Positions 8,699 to 17,484 of a stretch of 64,000 nucleotides of DNA are shown one piece after another. The stretch's first letter is position 1; every line of letters starts with the position of its first letter. Source of the DNA: an uncultured Schlesneria sp. (lineage in GTDB: Bacteria; Planctomycetota; Planctomycetia; Planctomycetales; Planctomycetaceae); NCBI GenBank assembly GCA_903904835.1, contig CAIVEI010000141.1, positions 21,472 to 85,471 on the forward strand. Direction: 5' to 3'. The notes under the pieces are model-generated. The model saw only the letters and a program-made list of their open reading frames with translations. It searched no databases and was not told the origin of the DNA. The position numbers were made by a program, and so were the translations under genes.

Positions 8699-11600
8699 GT
8701 GACTACGTTCAAACGGGATACCTCAATGCGCAATCCGAACCAAGATCGTACAATGAAAACGCCCAAAGTGACGGGAGCGAACGAGCGCGTCGAAGCCATC
8801 CACCGACATCTACCGTTACGAATAGCGACGACGTATTTCGCGTTCAGTCTGTTATGGATCCTGGTCACTGCGGGTTTGGGATGGAGCAAGACGCGGAGCG
8901 AACAGGGACTGGTCGCATTCTTGATCAACCACTTGGCATATATTCTGTTGACGACGGGCATGATTTACTGGCTTTGTCGACGGGGGTTCCGGCTCGTCGA
9001 GAATGCCAACGCGCTGATCCGTGCCGTGACGGACTCTACGACCGACGCCGTCTATGTGAAAGACCTTAACGGGGACTATCTATTCTGCAACGAGGTCGCC
9101 GCCACGTTGATTGCAACGACTTCCCAAGACATGTTTGACCACGATGATACCGAGTTGTTTGAACCTGAAAGCGCTCAGAAGGTTGTCGACTGGGATCGAA
9201 AGATCATCGAAACGGGCGAAAATTTTACGTACGAACTCGATCTATCAGCAGGTGGCCGGACGCGAACCTTTTTGACAGCGAAATCGCCTTGTCGAGACTC
9301 AAAAGGGAATGTGATTGGAATTGTTGGTATTTCCCGTGATATCACCGAGCAGAAACGGGCAGAAGCCGAATTAAATGCGGAACAGGCTCGCATGAACCTG
9401 ACGATGGAATCCGCGCCGATCGTGATTTGTTCATTCGCGTCGCATCCTGATGGTCACACCTCGATGCCTTACGCGAGTCCGCACATTTCGAATATTTACG
9501 GCTTGAAACCAGAGGATGTTGCTCATGATTTCACTCCCGCATTCGAACGTATCATGGAAGAGGATCGTCTGAAGATACTGGAATCCATCCAGCAATCTGT
9601 TGAAACGATGACACCTTGGCGCTGTGAATATCGAGTTCAACATCCCGAACGCGGGCAGCTTTGGGTTGAAGGTCATTCGATCCCATCTCGTCAAAAAGAC
9701 GGAACTCTGATTTGGCATGGCTATATTTCCGATATTACTGCTCGCAAAAGCGACGAAAAAAAGCTGGACGAGAGCTATCGTCAAATGCAAATCAGTGAGA
9801 AACGCTTTCGGGAATTAGCAGATGTCATTCCCCAAATCGTCTGGGTCGCAGACAAGGAAGGCAAACTGACGTACGTCAATGTCAAGACAGTCGAATATAC
9901 AGGAATGAATGCTGAAGATTTGCTGGGATCGGGTTGGTTCAACTTAATTCATCCGGACGACGCGACTCAAGCGATCGCTTCGTGGAAAGAAACAATTCTC
10001 ACGCATCACTTCCTTTATGACGAACTGCGAATACGCCGGGCGGATGGCCAATACCGTTGGCACGTCGCAAGCACAATTCCAATTCGCAATCTGGCTGGAG
10101 ACGTCGTGGAATGGTATAGCACGGCGACTGATTTTGAGGAGCTGAAAAATGTCGAGCAGTCGCTTCGCGAACAACATCGGTTACTGCGAATCGTGATGAG
10201 CACGGCTCGCGTGAGTCTGATTGTGGTCAACGAGGATTACGAGTATGTGTTCGCGAACGAGGCATACGCTGAACTCGTTGGTCGTGAAATCAATCAAATC
10301 ATCGGTCACAAAATGTCGGAAGTGATTGCCGCCGGGTGGTCACAAATCAAGTCCAACCTGGATCGTGTTCTGGCAGGAGAACTACTCGATTACGAAGTTG
10401 TCTTACCCCCTATCCCCGGCACGGACGTGAGCAGAGTTTACCGAGCGCTGTCCAAACCACGAATGGATGAAACTGGCCGTCCCATCGCCGTCACAGTCAT
10501 CACGGATATCACCGAACTGAAGGAGTCAAAAAGGATCATCAGTGAAAGTGAAGAACGTTACCGGCGCCTTGTCGAACTGCTGCCGGATGCCATCTACATT
10601 AACGTCAATAACAAGATCTCCTTTTGCAACTCCGCCTGCGCTCGTCTGTTTGGTGCAACTGATCCGAATCAACTGATCGGCAAAAATCCGTTTGAGCTGA
10701 TTCCGCCAGCCGCGCATGAGCATGTTCGGAATCGAATGGCCGCAATCTTCGAGACCAAACAGCCTGCGCCTCCCCAGCGCCAGACGATGATTCGACTCGA
10801 TGGCCGCGAAATTTCCGTTTATGTCTTCGCAACTCTGATCACGGATGGTGGAGCGGAGGGGATCCTGGCTTGCTTCAATGATCTGACAGAGCGAGAGCGG
10901 GCAACGGAAGTCCTTCATTCAGTCATGGGAAGCGTTGACGATGCTATCATTATGATCAACGAACAAGGTGTCATCCAGTTGGCCAACCCCGCCACGGAAC
11001 GAATATTCGGACATACCGCGTCAGAACTGATTGGCAACAATCTAGAAATGCTGATGACTCAGCCACACTGCAACGAGCACAAAAAATATATCGACAACTA
11101 CGTTCGTACCGGAAATGCGAAAGTGATTGGAGTCGGTCGGCAGGTCGACGGTAAACGCAGGGATGGCTCAATCTTTCCAATCGAGTTGACCGTCACCGAA
11201 TTCCAGCTTGACGGAAAACGGCATTTTACTGGTGTCATTCGAGACATCACTGAGCGGAAGCGGCTGGAGCAGCAGTTCCGGCAGTCACAAAAAATGGAAG
11301 CGGTCGGACGACTGGCGGGTGGAGTGGCACATGATTTCAACAACCTGCTCACGGTGATCAACGGATATGCCAGCCAGATGCTGTCAGACCTCCCTGCCGA
11401 TTCGGCTGAACGGGAATTCGCTGAGGAGATCTTGGATGCGGGAAATCGCGCCGCCAGTCTGACGCAACAATTGCTCGTACTCAGTCGAAAATCGATCGTC
11501 GAGCAAGTGCATGTGGACGTTAATGAGATTGTTGAAAAAACTTCTAAGATGCTCCGTCGATTGATTGAGGAACACATCCGGCTGACAGTGGAATGCGATC

Positions 11601-12416
11601 CGATCGCATCCCGAATTCTTGCGGGCTCCCTGGCAAATTGAACAGGTTCTGATGAACCTTGTCATCAATGCCCGAGACGCGATGCCACAAGGGGGGCAAC
11701 TTTCTGTTAGGACACAAAATGTCTCAGTGGGTATCGACGGCGCGATGATGTACTCAGATGTTAATCCTGGCCAGTACGTTGGTCTCTTTGTCTCCGACAC
11801 GGGGCACGGGATGTCAAAAGAAGTTCAGGACAAAATCTTTGAACCGTTTTTCACAACAAAAGGGATTGGCGAAGGGACTGGGCTTGGAATGTCGGTCGTT
11901 CATGGCATTGTCAAACAATGTGGTGGAGGTATTTCGATCGAAAGCGATTTGGACGTCGGAACGACGTTTAAGATTCTGTTTCCCGTTGCCCCAGAAGTTG
12001 CAAAAAATTCGAAGCCAGGCGTTGTCACGCAGACATCCGAGGGACACGAAACGATCTTGCTGGTGGAAGACCAGATTGCCGTCCGCAAGATTGCTCGCAT
12101 TGCGCTGCAAGCAAAGGGCTACAATGTTCTCGAAGCCAGCATGGGGCCAGAAGCAATTCGACTCTCCGAAGAATTCTCTCATCCGATCGATCTCTTGCTC
12201 GTCGACGTTGTCATGCCCGAAATGGGTGGTCAAGAACTGGCGGAAATCATGAGAAAAGTGCGGCCAGGAATTCGGGTGCTCTTCATGAGCGGCTACACAG
12301 ACGACACTGCGCTGTTACGCGACGTCACGAAAGCCGCCGAGGTCTTAGTGCAAAAACCATTCACAGCAGCCGGACTGACAAGGAAGGTGCGAGCCGTGCT
12401 CGACGGCAACGTGTGA
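8699..12416 (+). pseudogene. six-PAS hybrid sensor histidine kinase, split by a +1 frameshift
   Basis: Two ORFs (8699-11641 and 11619-12416) together form one complete hybrid kinase. The N-terminus has two membrane segments (LRIATTYFAFSLLWILVTAGL and LINHLAYILLTTGMIYWL). About six PAS/PAC repeats follow, several ending in the usual DITE(R/Q)K linker, then HisKA (GGVAHDFNNLLTVI). The frame then stops at TGA 11639, and the ATPase continues in the next frame (PWQIEQVLMNLVINARDAM, SDTGHGMS, GTGLGMSVVHGIV), followed by a receiver domain (ILLVEDQIA, LLLVDVVMPEMGG). Removing one G from the GGG run at 11623-11625 restores ILAAPWQIEQ. The start is uncertain: GTG 8699, ATG 8726 and ATG 8753 are all in frame, and AGGAGG at 8676 is too distant from the first. 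The frameshift may be real or a homopolymer sequencing error. Confidence 0.88.
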
Positions 12417-12444
12417 TTGCGAGTCGTTTTGAGATGAGACTGTG

Positions 12445-12496
12445 TTTCCGACGCTAGCAGCGTCGTCCACGTGGCCGACGCTGTTAGCGTCGGAAA
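12445..12496. repeat. near-perfect inverted repeat (hairpin) after the kinase
   Basis: The arms TTTCCGACGCTAGCAGCGTCG and CGACGCTGTTAGCGTCGGAAA pair over 21 bases with one mismatch around a 10-base loop. It lies 28 bases after the kinase stop. It could terminate transcription without a T-tract, or be a dispersed intergenic palindrome of the kind common in planctomycete genomes. Confidence 0.75.
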
Positions 12497-12719
12497 TATC
12501 GAGGTGGAATTTCAGTTACCGCGTTGTGCAGTACTCAATTCAAAGTGCATTGCAATTCTGCAGACGTCCTGTGTTCGAGGATGATTCAGTTTTGAAAACG
12601 CCGACTCGTAATCAATCTCTTTTTGGAAGAAACCAAAAAAATCAGCCGGGTCTCGTAAGAAAATTGCCGTGCCCAACGACAACATGGTGATGGAGACGCT
12701 GACTGTCGGTGGAGATGAC

Positions 12720-13247
12720 ATGACGGATTGGCCGCAAATTATTGCAACATATGGGGGAATCGCCTGGAAAACGGCTCGCCGTCTTTTGAACAACGATGCT
12801 GATGCCGCCGATTGTTTTCAGGAAACGTTCGTCGCGGCGTTCGAGTTATCTCGTACAAAGACCATTCAAAACTGGCCTGACCTGGTGACTCGACTGGCGA
12901 CTCGACGAGCACTCGACAGATTGAGAAAACGAAAGAGCGATGGTCTGGTCTCGATCGGTCTGGACGAGGCCTTGGAACCGGCTGGTCGGTCGATGCCTCC
13001 GCCAGCCGTCGCGGAAGAGAATGAGTTATTCCATCAATTGCGGGAAGGACTGGCGGAACTCCCCGCAGATCAGGCGGAGGCTTGCTGTCTGCGATTCCTG
13101 GAAAGTCTCAGTTACGAACAGATTGCTGATGAGCTTGATGTCACTGTCAATCATGTGGGGGTGCTTCTGCACCGAGCGAAACTGTCACTGAAAAATCGGT
13201 TGGCTGCGTTTGCTCCCGTCAGCGATGAAAGTGAGGTCAACAGGTGA
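12720..13247 (+). CDS. ECF-type sigma-70 family RNA polymerase sigma factor
   Basis: A 175-residue ECF sigma factor that would direct RNA polymerase to a specific promoter set. The start at ATG 12720 (MTDWPQIIA) has GGTGGAG about 6 bases upstream; the ORF-track GTG at 12669 would add 17 residues. Region 2 contains DADAADCFQETFVAAFE and LVTRLATRRALDRLRKRK. After a short linker, region 4 contains LPADQAEACCLRFLESLSYEQIADELDVT and the recognition helix NHVGVLLHRAKLSLKNRL. It overlaps the next gene by four bases (GTGA), which implies translational coupling. The coupled gene is probably its membrane partner or anti-sigma factor, although that gene has no zinc-binding anti-sigma motif. Confidence 0.9.
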   Translation: MTDWPQIIATYGGIAWKTARRLLNNDADAADCFQETFVAAFELSRTKTIQNWPDLVTRLATRRALDRLRKRKSDGLVSIGLDEALEPAGRSMPPPAVAEENELFHQLREGLAELPADQAEACCLRFLESLSYEQIADELDVTVNHVGVLLHRAKLSLKNRLAAFAPVSDESEVNR

Positions 13248-14299
13248 CAGATCCTGATAAATCCGATTTCGTCGAGGACGCCTTGATGGCGTTTCGTGAG
13301 AGTTCTGTGACCGAAGGTCCATCCGATCAATTGCGAAGTTTGGCGGCCGAGCAAATCCGGTCGTTCTCAACTCAAGAGTCCGAAAAGTCTGAAAGCGTTT
13401 TCAATTCAAGGAGGAATTTCATGTTTCGAGTAAAATGGTTTGGAGTTGTCACCGGCCTTTGTGCGTCAATCCTGATGGCAGCAGCCTGGATCGGGTGAAT
13501 CGATCCTTCGGTTTCGATTGCGTTTGCCGATGTGCAGGAGCAAGTGCAAAAGTTCCGGTCGATCCAATACAAGGAAGCGCGCGTTGCCATTGACGCCGAT
13601 GGAAATCCACAGAATCCACGCGCCATTAAGGACAAAGACTCTGGCAAGGGGGAAAAATTGAAGGTGATTCCGTTGGCGCGGCATCTGGTGATGGGCCGCG
13701 AACTGGAGCGGGTGGAATCGGTCGATTCTGATGGGCAGATTTCTCATATCCACATCAGTGACTTTAAGAACCACAAGCTCGCCTCGCTCGATGTCAAAGC
13801 AAAAAAAATCACCGTCACGGACGTCTCGAATAATAAGATCAGTTTTGGCGAAGGAACAGTTGTTTTCAGTAAGATCGAGCCTGCGTCTGCGGAGCTGTAT
13901 AAAGAGTTGAACGAGATTGCTTCGTCGACAACGATGACAAAGCTTCCCGCGAGAAAGATTGACGACAAGCAGGTCGTAGGGTTTGTCTTTGAAAAGAAGT
14001 TTGATCAGAAAGTTGACAAAGAGACGTTTACCGAGACTTTGAAGCGGATCTATTGGGTCGATACATCAACGAAACTTCCTGTTCGCATCGATTGTTCGGT
14101 GACGAATAATAATCCGGCAGCCGCAGCTCAGAAGCTTGTTCAATGGGTCAAGTACGACTTCGTCTTCGATGCTGAGCTTGATCCGAAACTCTTCAGCACC
14201 GAAACGCCCGAGGGGTTCACTGTCGAGAAGGGTGGTGGTTTCATTCTGGTACCGGCGGGAGGAGATCAGGGTACGGGGGTGTCGATTCAGATAAAGTGA
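13244..14299 (+). pseudogene. sigma-factor partner / membrane-anchored protein with in-frame TGA
   Basis: The 84-residue ORF (13244-13498) and the 255-residue ORF (13532-14299) lie in the same frame, separated only by TGA at 13496. Read through, the protein has a cytoplasmic N-terminus, one membrane helix (FGVVTGLCASILMAAAWIG), then at once a soluble exported domain starting IDPSVSIAFADVQEQVQKF. Planctomycete proteins encoded beside ECF sigma factors often have this layout: short cytosolic part, helix, then an extracytoplasmic domain resembling LolA-type or sigma-E regulators. The TGA sits exactly at the helix/domain junction. An internal AGGAGG at 13410 precedes ATG 13421. The intact form was probably an anti-sigma-like regulator; as read it is a nonsense mutant or a sequence error. 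Confidence 0.75.
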
Positions 14300-14364
14300 C
14301 CATTGAATCCGAGCTTCGACTCGTCGATGATTGGGTTTCCATGCATTTCATCGAAGGAAATCCA

Positions 14365-14925
14365 ATGTCCGCAACTGGCCACACCAGCGTTCCGTCACAG
14401 TCGATCCCTGACAAGCAATCGAGGCGTGCGCTCGATCCGCCGGTCACCGCTGTGACGCTGTTAACACAAGAACTCGTCGCTTACGCACAGAACTACGCCA
14501 GATCCAGCAGCAGGTCTCGCGTGATTCTGCCGCTTCACAAGTCGGCAAGCGACCCGCTGCAACGGATGCTGAATGCCATGGAGCCGGGGACTTATGTGCA
14601 ACCACATCGACATTCTTCCCCACCGAAAGCGGAATCCATCGTCGTACTCACTGGTGCGATCTGTTTTGTCATGTTTGATGAAGATGGCAATGTCAAACAG
14701 ATGTTTGATATTATTGCCGGTTCACCGACGTTCGGGATCGATGTCGAAGCTGGGATCTACCACACATTTTTCCCATTGGTATCCGGCACGGTCGTTTTTG
14801 AAGCCAAGCCTGGTCCTTATTTCGCTGCCGATGACAAGGATTTTGCTGTCTGGGCGCCAAAGGAAGGAAGTCCGGGTGTAACAAGCTATCTGGAAATGCT
14901 AAGCAACCTGAGGGAGAAACTATGA
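14365..14925 (+). CDS. WbuC-family cupin-fold metalloprotein
   Basis: A cupin of 186 residues if started at MSATGHTSV (14365), which has AAGGAA 5-6 bases upstream. The ORF-track GTG at 14296 overlaps the previous stop and adds 23 residues. The core LQRMLNAMEPGTYVQPHRHSS, followed by KAESIVVLTGAICFVMFDEDGN and the later GIYHTFFPL, matches WbuC-like cupins, whose histidines bind metal. WbuC itself is known from polysaccharide gene clusters, but its reaction is not established. The gene overlaps the following esterase by four bases (ATGA), so the two are probably made together. Placement in an ECF sigma operon suggests an envelope role, which is inference. Confidence 0.83.
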   Translation: MSATGHTSVPSQSIPDKQSRRALDPPVTAVTLLTQELVAYAQNYARSSSRSRVILPLHKSASDPLQRMLNAMEPGTYVQPHRHSSPPKAESIVVLTGAICFVMFDEDGNVKQMFDIIAGSPTFGIDVEAGIYHTFFPLVSGTVVFEAKPGPYFAADDKDFAVWAPKEGSPGVTSYLEMLSNLREKL

Positions 14926-15635
14926 AAAGCAGTCTGATGCGCACACTGGCCTTGATGTTCTGTACGGCGACTCCGGTTTTTTGCGAGGACTCATCTCAGA
15001 AAGCGGCAAAGCTTAATATCGAGATCAAGGCTCACGTGGACTACTGGATTTACCTGCCGCAGGATTACGACAAGCAAGAGAAAGTACCGTTATTGCTGTT
15101 TCTGCACGGAGCGGGTGAACGCGGGAACGACTTGAACAAGGTAAAGGTCCACGGCCCAACAAAGTTGATTGCTGCCGGGAAGAATTTTCCGTTCATAGTA
15201 GTCTCGCCGCAATGTCCAGAGGGGCGGTGGTGGGCGACTCACGAACTCGTGGCGCTCATCGATAATCTTGAAAGCCAATACAAAATTGATCCTGATCGTA
15301 TTTATGTGACGGGACTCAGTATGGGTGGATTCGGCACCTGGGCACTTGCGGACAGAATTCCGAATCGGCTGGCCGCGATCGCTCCGATTTGCGGGGGTGG
15401 CAATACTGTGACAGCCAGAAGCTTTGCCAAGTTGCCGACCTGGGTGTTTCACGGAGCGAAAGACACCGTTGTTCCGCTGTCGCTGTCTCAAGACATGGTC
15501 GATGCGATGAAGAAGCATGGTGGCGAACCGAAATTGACGATCTATCCCGAAGCAGGACACGACTCATGGACCGAGACCTATAACAACCCTGAATTTTACG
15601 AATGGCTGTTGGCTCAAAAACGGTCGAGTAAGTAG
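14922..15635 (+). CDS. exported alpha/beta-hydrolase, phospholipase/carboxylesterase type
   Basis: A 237-residue serine hydrolase with an N-terminal signal peptide of about 21 residues. The alpha/beta-hydrolase features are all present: oxyanion region LLLFLHGAGERGND, nucleophile elbow GLSMGGFG, acid residue in FHGAKDTVVPL and catalytic histidine in EAGHDSW. This pattern belongs to the predicted peptidase/esterase group related to the PHB-depolymerase-like and carboxylesterase families. The substrate is unknown, but a periplasmic ester or peptide is likely. The start has GAGGGAG a few bases upstream and overlaps the stop of the WbuC gene. Confidence 0.88.
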   Translation: MKSSLMRTLALMFCTATPVFCEDSSQKAAKLNIEIKAHVDYWIYLPQDYDKQEKVPLLLFLHGAGERGNDLNKVKVHGPTKLIAAGKNFPFIVVSPQCPEGRWWATHELVALIDNLESQYKIDPDRIYVTGLSMGGFGTWALADRIPNRLAAIAPICGGGNTVTARSFAKLPTWVFHGAKDTVVPLSLSQDMVDAMKKHGGEPKLTIYPEAGHDSWTETYNNPEFYEWLLAQKRSSK

Positions 15636-15668
15636 TGTTGGCGTACCGTTCGACCCGGGAAGAGAAAA

Positions 15669-16364
15669 ATGCTCATCAAGCTCGAATTCCTGGGTCATTC
15701 GGGCTTCTTGATCTCGGATGGCAAGTACCGAGTCGCGATCGATCCGTTTCTTTCCCACAATCCACTGGCAAAAAAGAAGCCGGAAGAGATCAAGTGCGAT
15801 TGGATCGTACTGACACATGGTCACTCAGATCATTCTGGCGATGCCGAAGTGATCGCCAAACAGAACGGTGCGACGATTCATGCCATCTATGAACTGGCTG
15901 ATTTCTTTAACGAGAAAGGTTGCCAAGTCAGCCACGCGAATCAGGGGGGGCGAGTGAAGACCGAATTCGGTTCGGTGACTTTGGTGCAAGCATTTCATTC
16001 GTCGAGCATCGAAGGACGGTACGCGGGGATGCCTTGTGGAGTGATTCTCAAAATCGGCGGCGTCACGCTCTATCACTGTGGAGACACCAGCCTGTTTGGA
16101 GACATGGCCCTGATCGGTGAGATGTACCGGCCTCATATTGCCATGATTCCGATTGGAGATCGATACACGATGGGACCGCGACTGGCCTCAAAGGCGGCGG
16201 AATTAATTCGACCAAAAATCGCCATCCCGATTCACTACAAGACGTTCCCAGACGAACTCGTCAATGACGCTGGAGAGTTTCAGCCGAAAGGAATTCAGGT
16301 CCGCGTGATGGAACCAGGTGATACGTTTGTTTATCCGGATTTGCAGTTGATCTGCACGGGCTAA
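15669..16364 (+). CDS. UPF0173-type metal-dependent hydrolase (metallo-beta-lactamase fold)
   Basis: A 231-residue single-domain protein of the metallo-beta-lactamase fold. Metal ligands are visible as LGHSGF at the N-terminus, the signature LTHGHSDHSGD, a histidine in LVQAFHSS, the aspartate in YHCGDTSLFGD and a C-terminal histidine in IPIHYKTFP. Length and motif spacing match the UPF0173/YtkL group, which are presumed hydrolases with unknown natural substrates. The start is supported by GGAAGAG. It lies 33 bases after the esterase and probably closes that operon. A strong inverted repeat follows the gene. Confidence 0.92.
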   Translation: MLIKLEFLGHSGFLISDGKYRVAIDPFLSHNPLAKKKPEEIKCDWIVLTHGHSDHSGDAEVIAKQNGATIHAIYELADFFNEKGCQVSHANQGGRVKTEFGSVTLVQAFHSSSIEGRYAGMPCGVILKIGGVTLYHCGDTSLFGDMALIGEMYRPHIAMIPIGDRYTMGPRLASKAAELIRPKIAIPIHYKTFPDELVNDAGEFQPKGIQVRVMEPGDTFVYPDLQLICTG

Positions 16365-16418
16365 CCGAAAATGATTTTGTCTGGAATAAAACCGAAACCC
16401 CACCTCCCCTGCGGGGGT

Positions 16419-16501
16419 GGTTAACGGGCCTTTGCCCTAGGATTTGGAATCGCGTTGAATCAGTGAATGGTAGTGAGTGCTGGTGCAAAGGCCCGTTAAC
16501 C
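16419..16501. repeat. inverted repeat with 17-base perfect arms
   Basis: GGTTAACGGGCCTTTGC at 16419-16435 pairs perfectly with GCAAAGGCCCGTTAACC at 16485-16501. A related sequence (ggcccgttaacca plus aggtggg) recurs in opposite orientation near 21355-21390, so this is a dispersed element and not only a terminator. The right arm forms the 3' end of the small minus-strand gene that follows. Confidence 0.75.
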
Positions 16502-16813
16502 ATCGCCACGGGGGCGATGGGGTATCGTCGGATCGTTAACAGGATCACAATCCAGGGACATATAGGTTGCGCCAAGGAGTTCAAACTGGGGCATATCACC
16601 GCCGAACAACAGGTGCCAGCCGTAGGCCGTTTCAGGGTCCGCCTGCCGAGCATCAACTTTGTCTGCCATCTCGGTCAGGATCGCAGCCAGATTGCGAAAG
16701 GCATTCGTGTCACCACCAATACGAACGCGCGGGCCGTCGCCGCCGACATTGGGATCAAACTCAATCCTTAATAGCCAGTCTTCGTTTTCAATGAGTTCTT
16801 GAATACTCGTCAT
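16496..16813 (-). CDS. small hypothetical protein
   Basis: A 105-residue acidic soluble protein starting MTSIQELIENEDWLLRIEF (16813). I do not recognise the family. It has an ordinary protein-like composition, with a conserved-looking segment WLLRIEFDPNVGGDGPRVRIGG and a C-terminal stretch YGWHLLFGGDMPQFELLG. The last few residues (PHRPRGDG) come from the inverted repeat, so the natural C-terminus may have been altered by the repeat. It is isolated and convergent to the metallo-hydrolase. The size and isolation recall orphan immunity-type proteins, but nothing specific supports that. Confidence 0.55.
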   Translation of the reverse strand: MTSIQELIENEDWLLRIEFDPNVGGDGPRVRIGGDTNAFRNLAAILTEMADKVDARQADPETAYGWHLLFGGDMPQFELLGATYMSLDCDPVNDPTIPHRPRGDG

Positions 16814-16918
16814 CTTGAATAGTCCCAATTCGTGGAGTCAGAAATTGTTCGGTAGAAAATGACCTGGTTCCGAGCCCTCGTTCGTTCGCTGAAGCTTCCA
16901 AAGTAGGGTCACCTCTGA

Positions 16919-17091
16919 CCAAAGTAGCCATCATCGCTCCGCGTGATGAGCATCGTTCGAGAACATGTCATATTTCAATCCGTATGATTTCAAAAACAGC
17001 ATTCAAACAAAAATATTGTTCCGATGCGTCGGCAACGGTTGAATCGTATCCGACGCATGCTCATCACGCAGAGCGATGATGGCTACTTTGG
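16919..17091. repeat. MITE-like element, about 173 bp, with 35-base terminal inverted repeats
   Basis: The outer arms (16919-16953 and 17057-17091) match at 34 of 35 positions, beginning CCAAAGTAGCCATCATCGCT. An inner stem, ATGCGTCGG against CCGACGCAT, lies next to the right arm. The interior has no gene. The region from 17092 to 17484, between this element and the RDD gene, contains no ORF I can support. Confidence 0.7.
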
Positions 17092-17484
17092 ACCGACCCT
17101 TGGAGGTTAATTCATCGAGTTGCGCCGTTGAGTCGAAATGTCCGTCGCGTGTTGTGACGATCAAAATCCAAGGAAAACCGCGTCTGGAATCTGATGCGTC
17201 CTTTGGTTAGGCCCACGCTGATACTCTCCGTATAAGGTCGATCCATTTGCTGCCGCAGGTCAATGAAGCCATTATGGAATCAACCGTGAAATAGGGACGA
17301 GACGATTTCTATTAAAAAGCCGCGTCCCAATCATCAGCGTCGACTGCGGATCCTGCGAGCGATGAGTGCTCGAGAGCGACTTGAGCAGGTGTTCCGACTG
17401 AATGAACGAGCGTTGAAATTGTTTCGGATTGGATTACGTCGTCGGTTTCCTGATCTTGATGACGTTGATTTCCACAAAGTCTAT

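Noticed and set aside
11619-11641. Programmed +1 frameshifting in the kinase gene
   Set aside because: No slippery sequence or stimulatory structure is evident, and two-component kinases are not known to use it; a one-base indel in a G run explains it.
13496-13498. TGA as a selenocysteine codon
   Set aside because: No SECIS-like hairpin was apparent just downstream, the position is a membrane-helix junction with no redox motif, and a point mutation or error is simpler.
17092-17300. Fragment of a transposase or other gene on the minus strand
   Set aside because: Short protein-like stretches appear, but no single frame extends far enough and no motif is recognisable.
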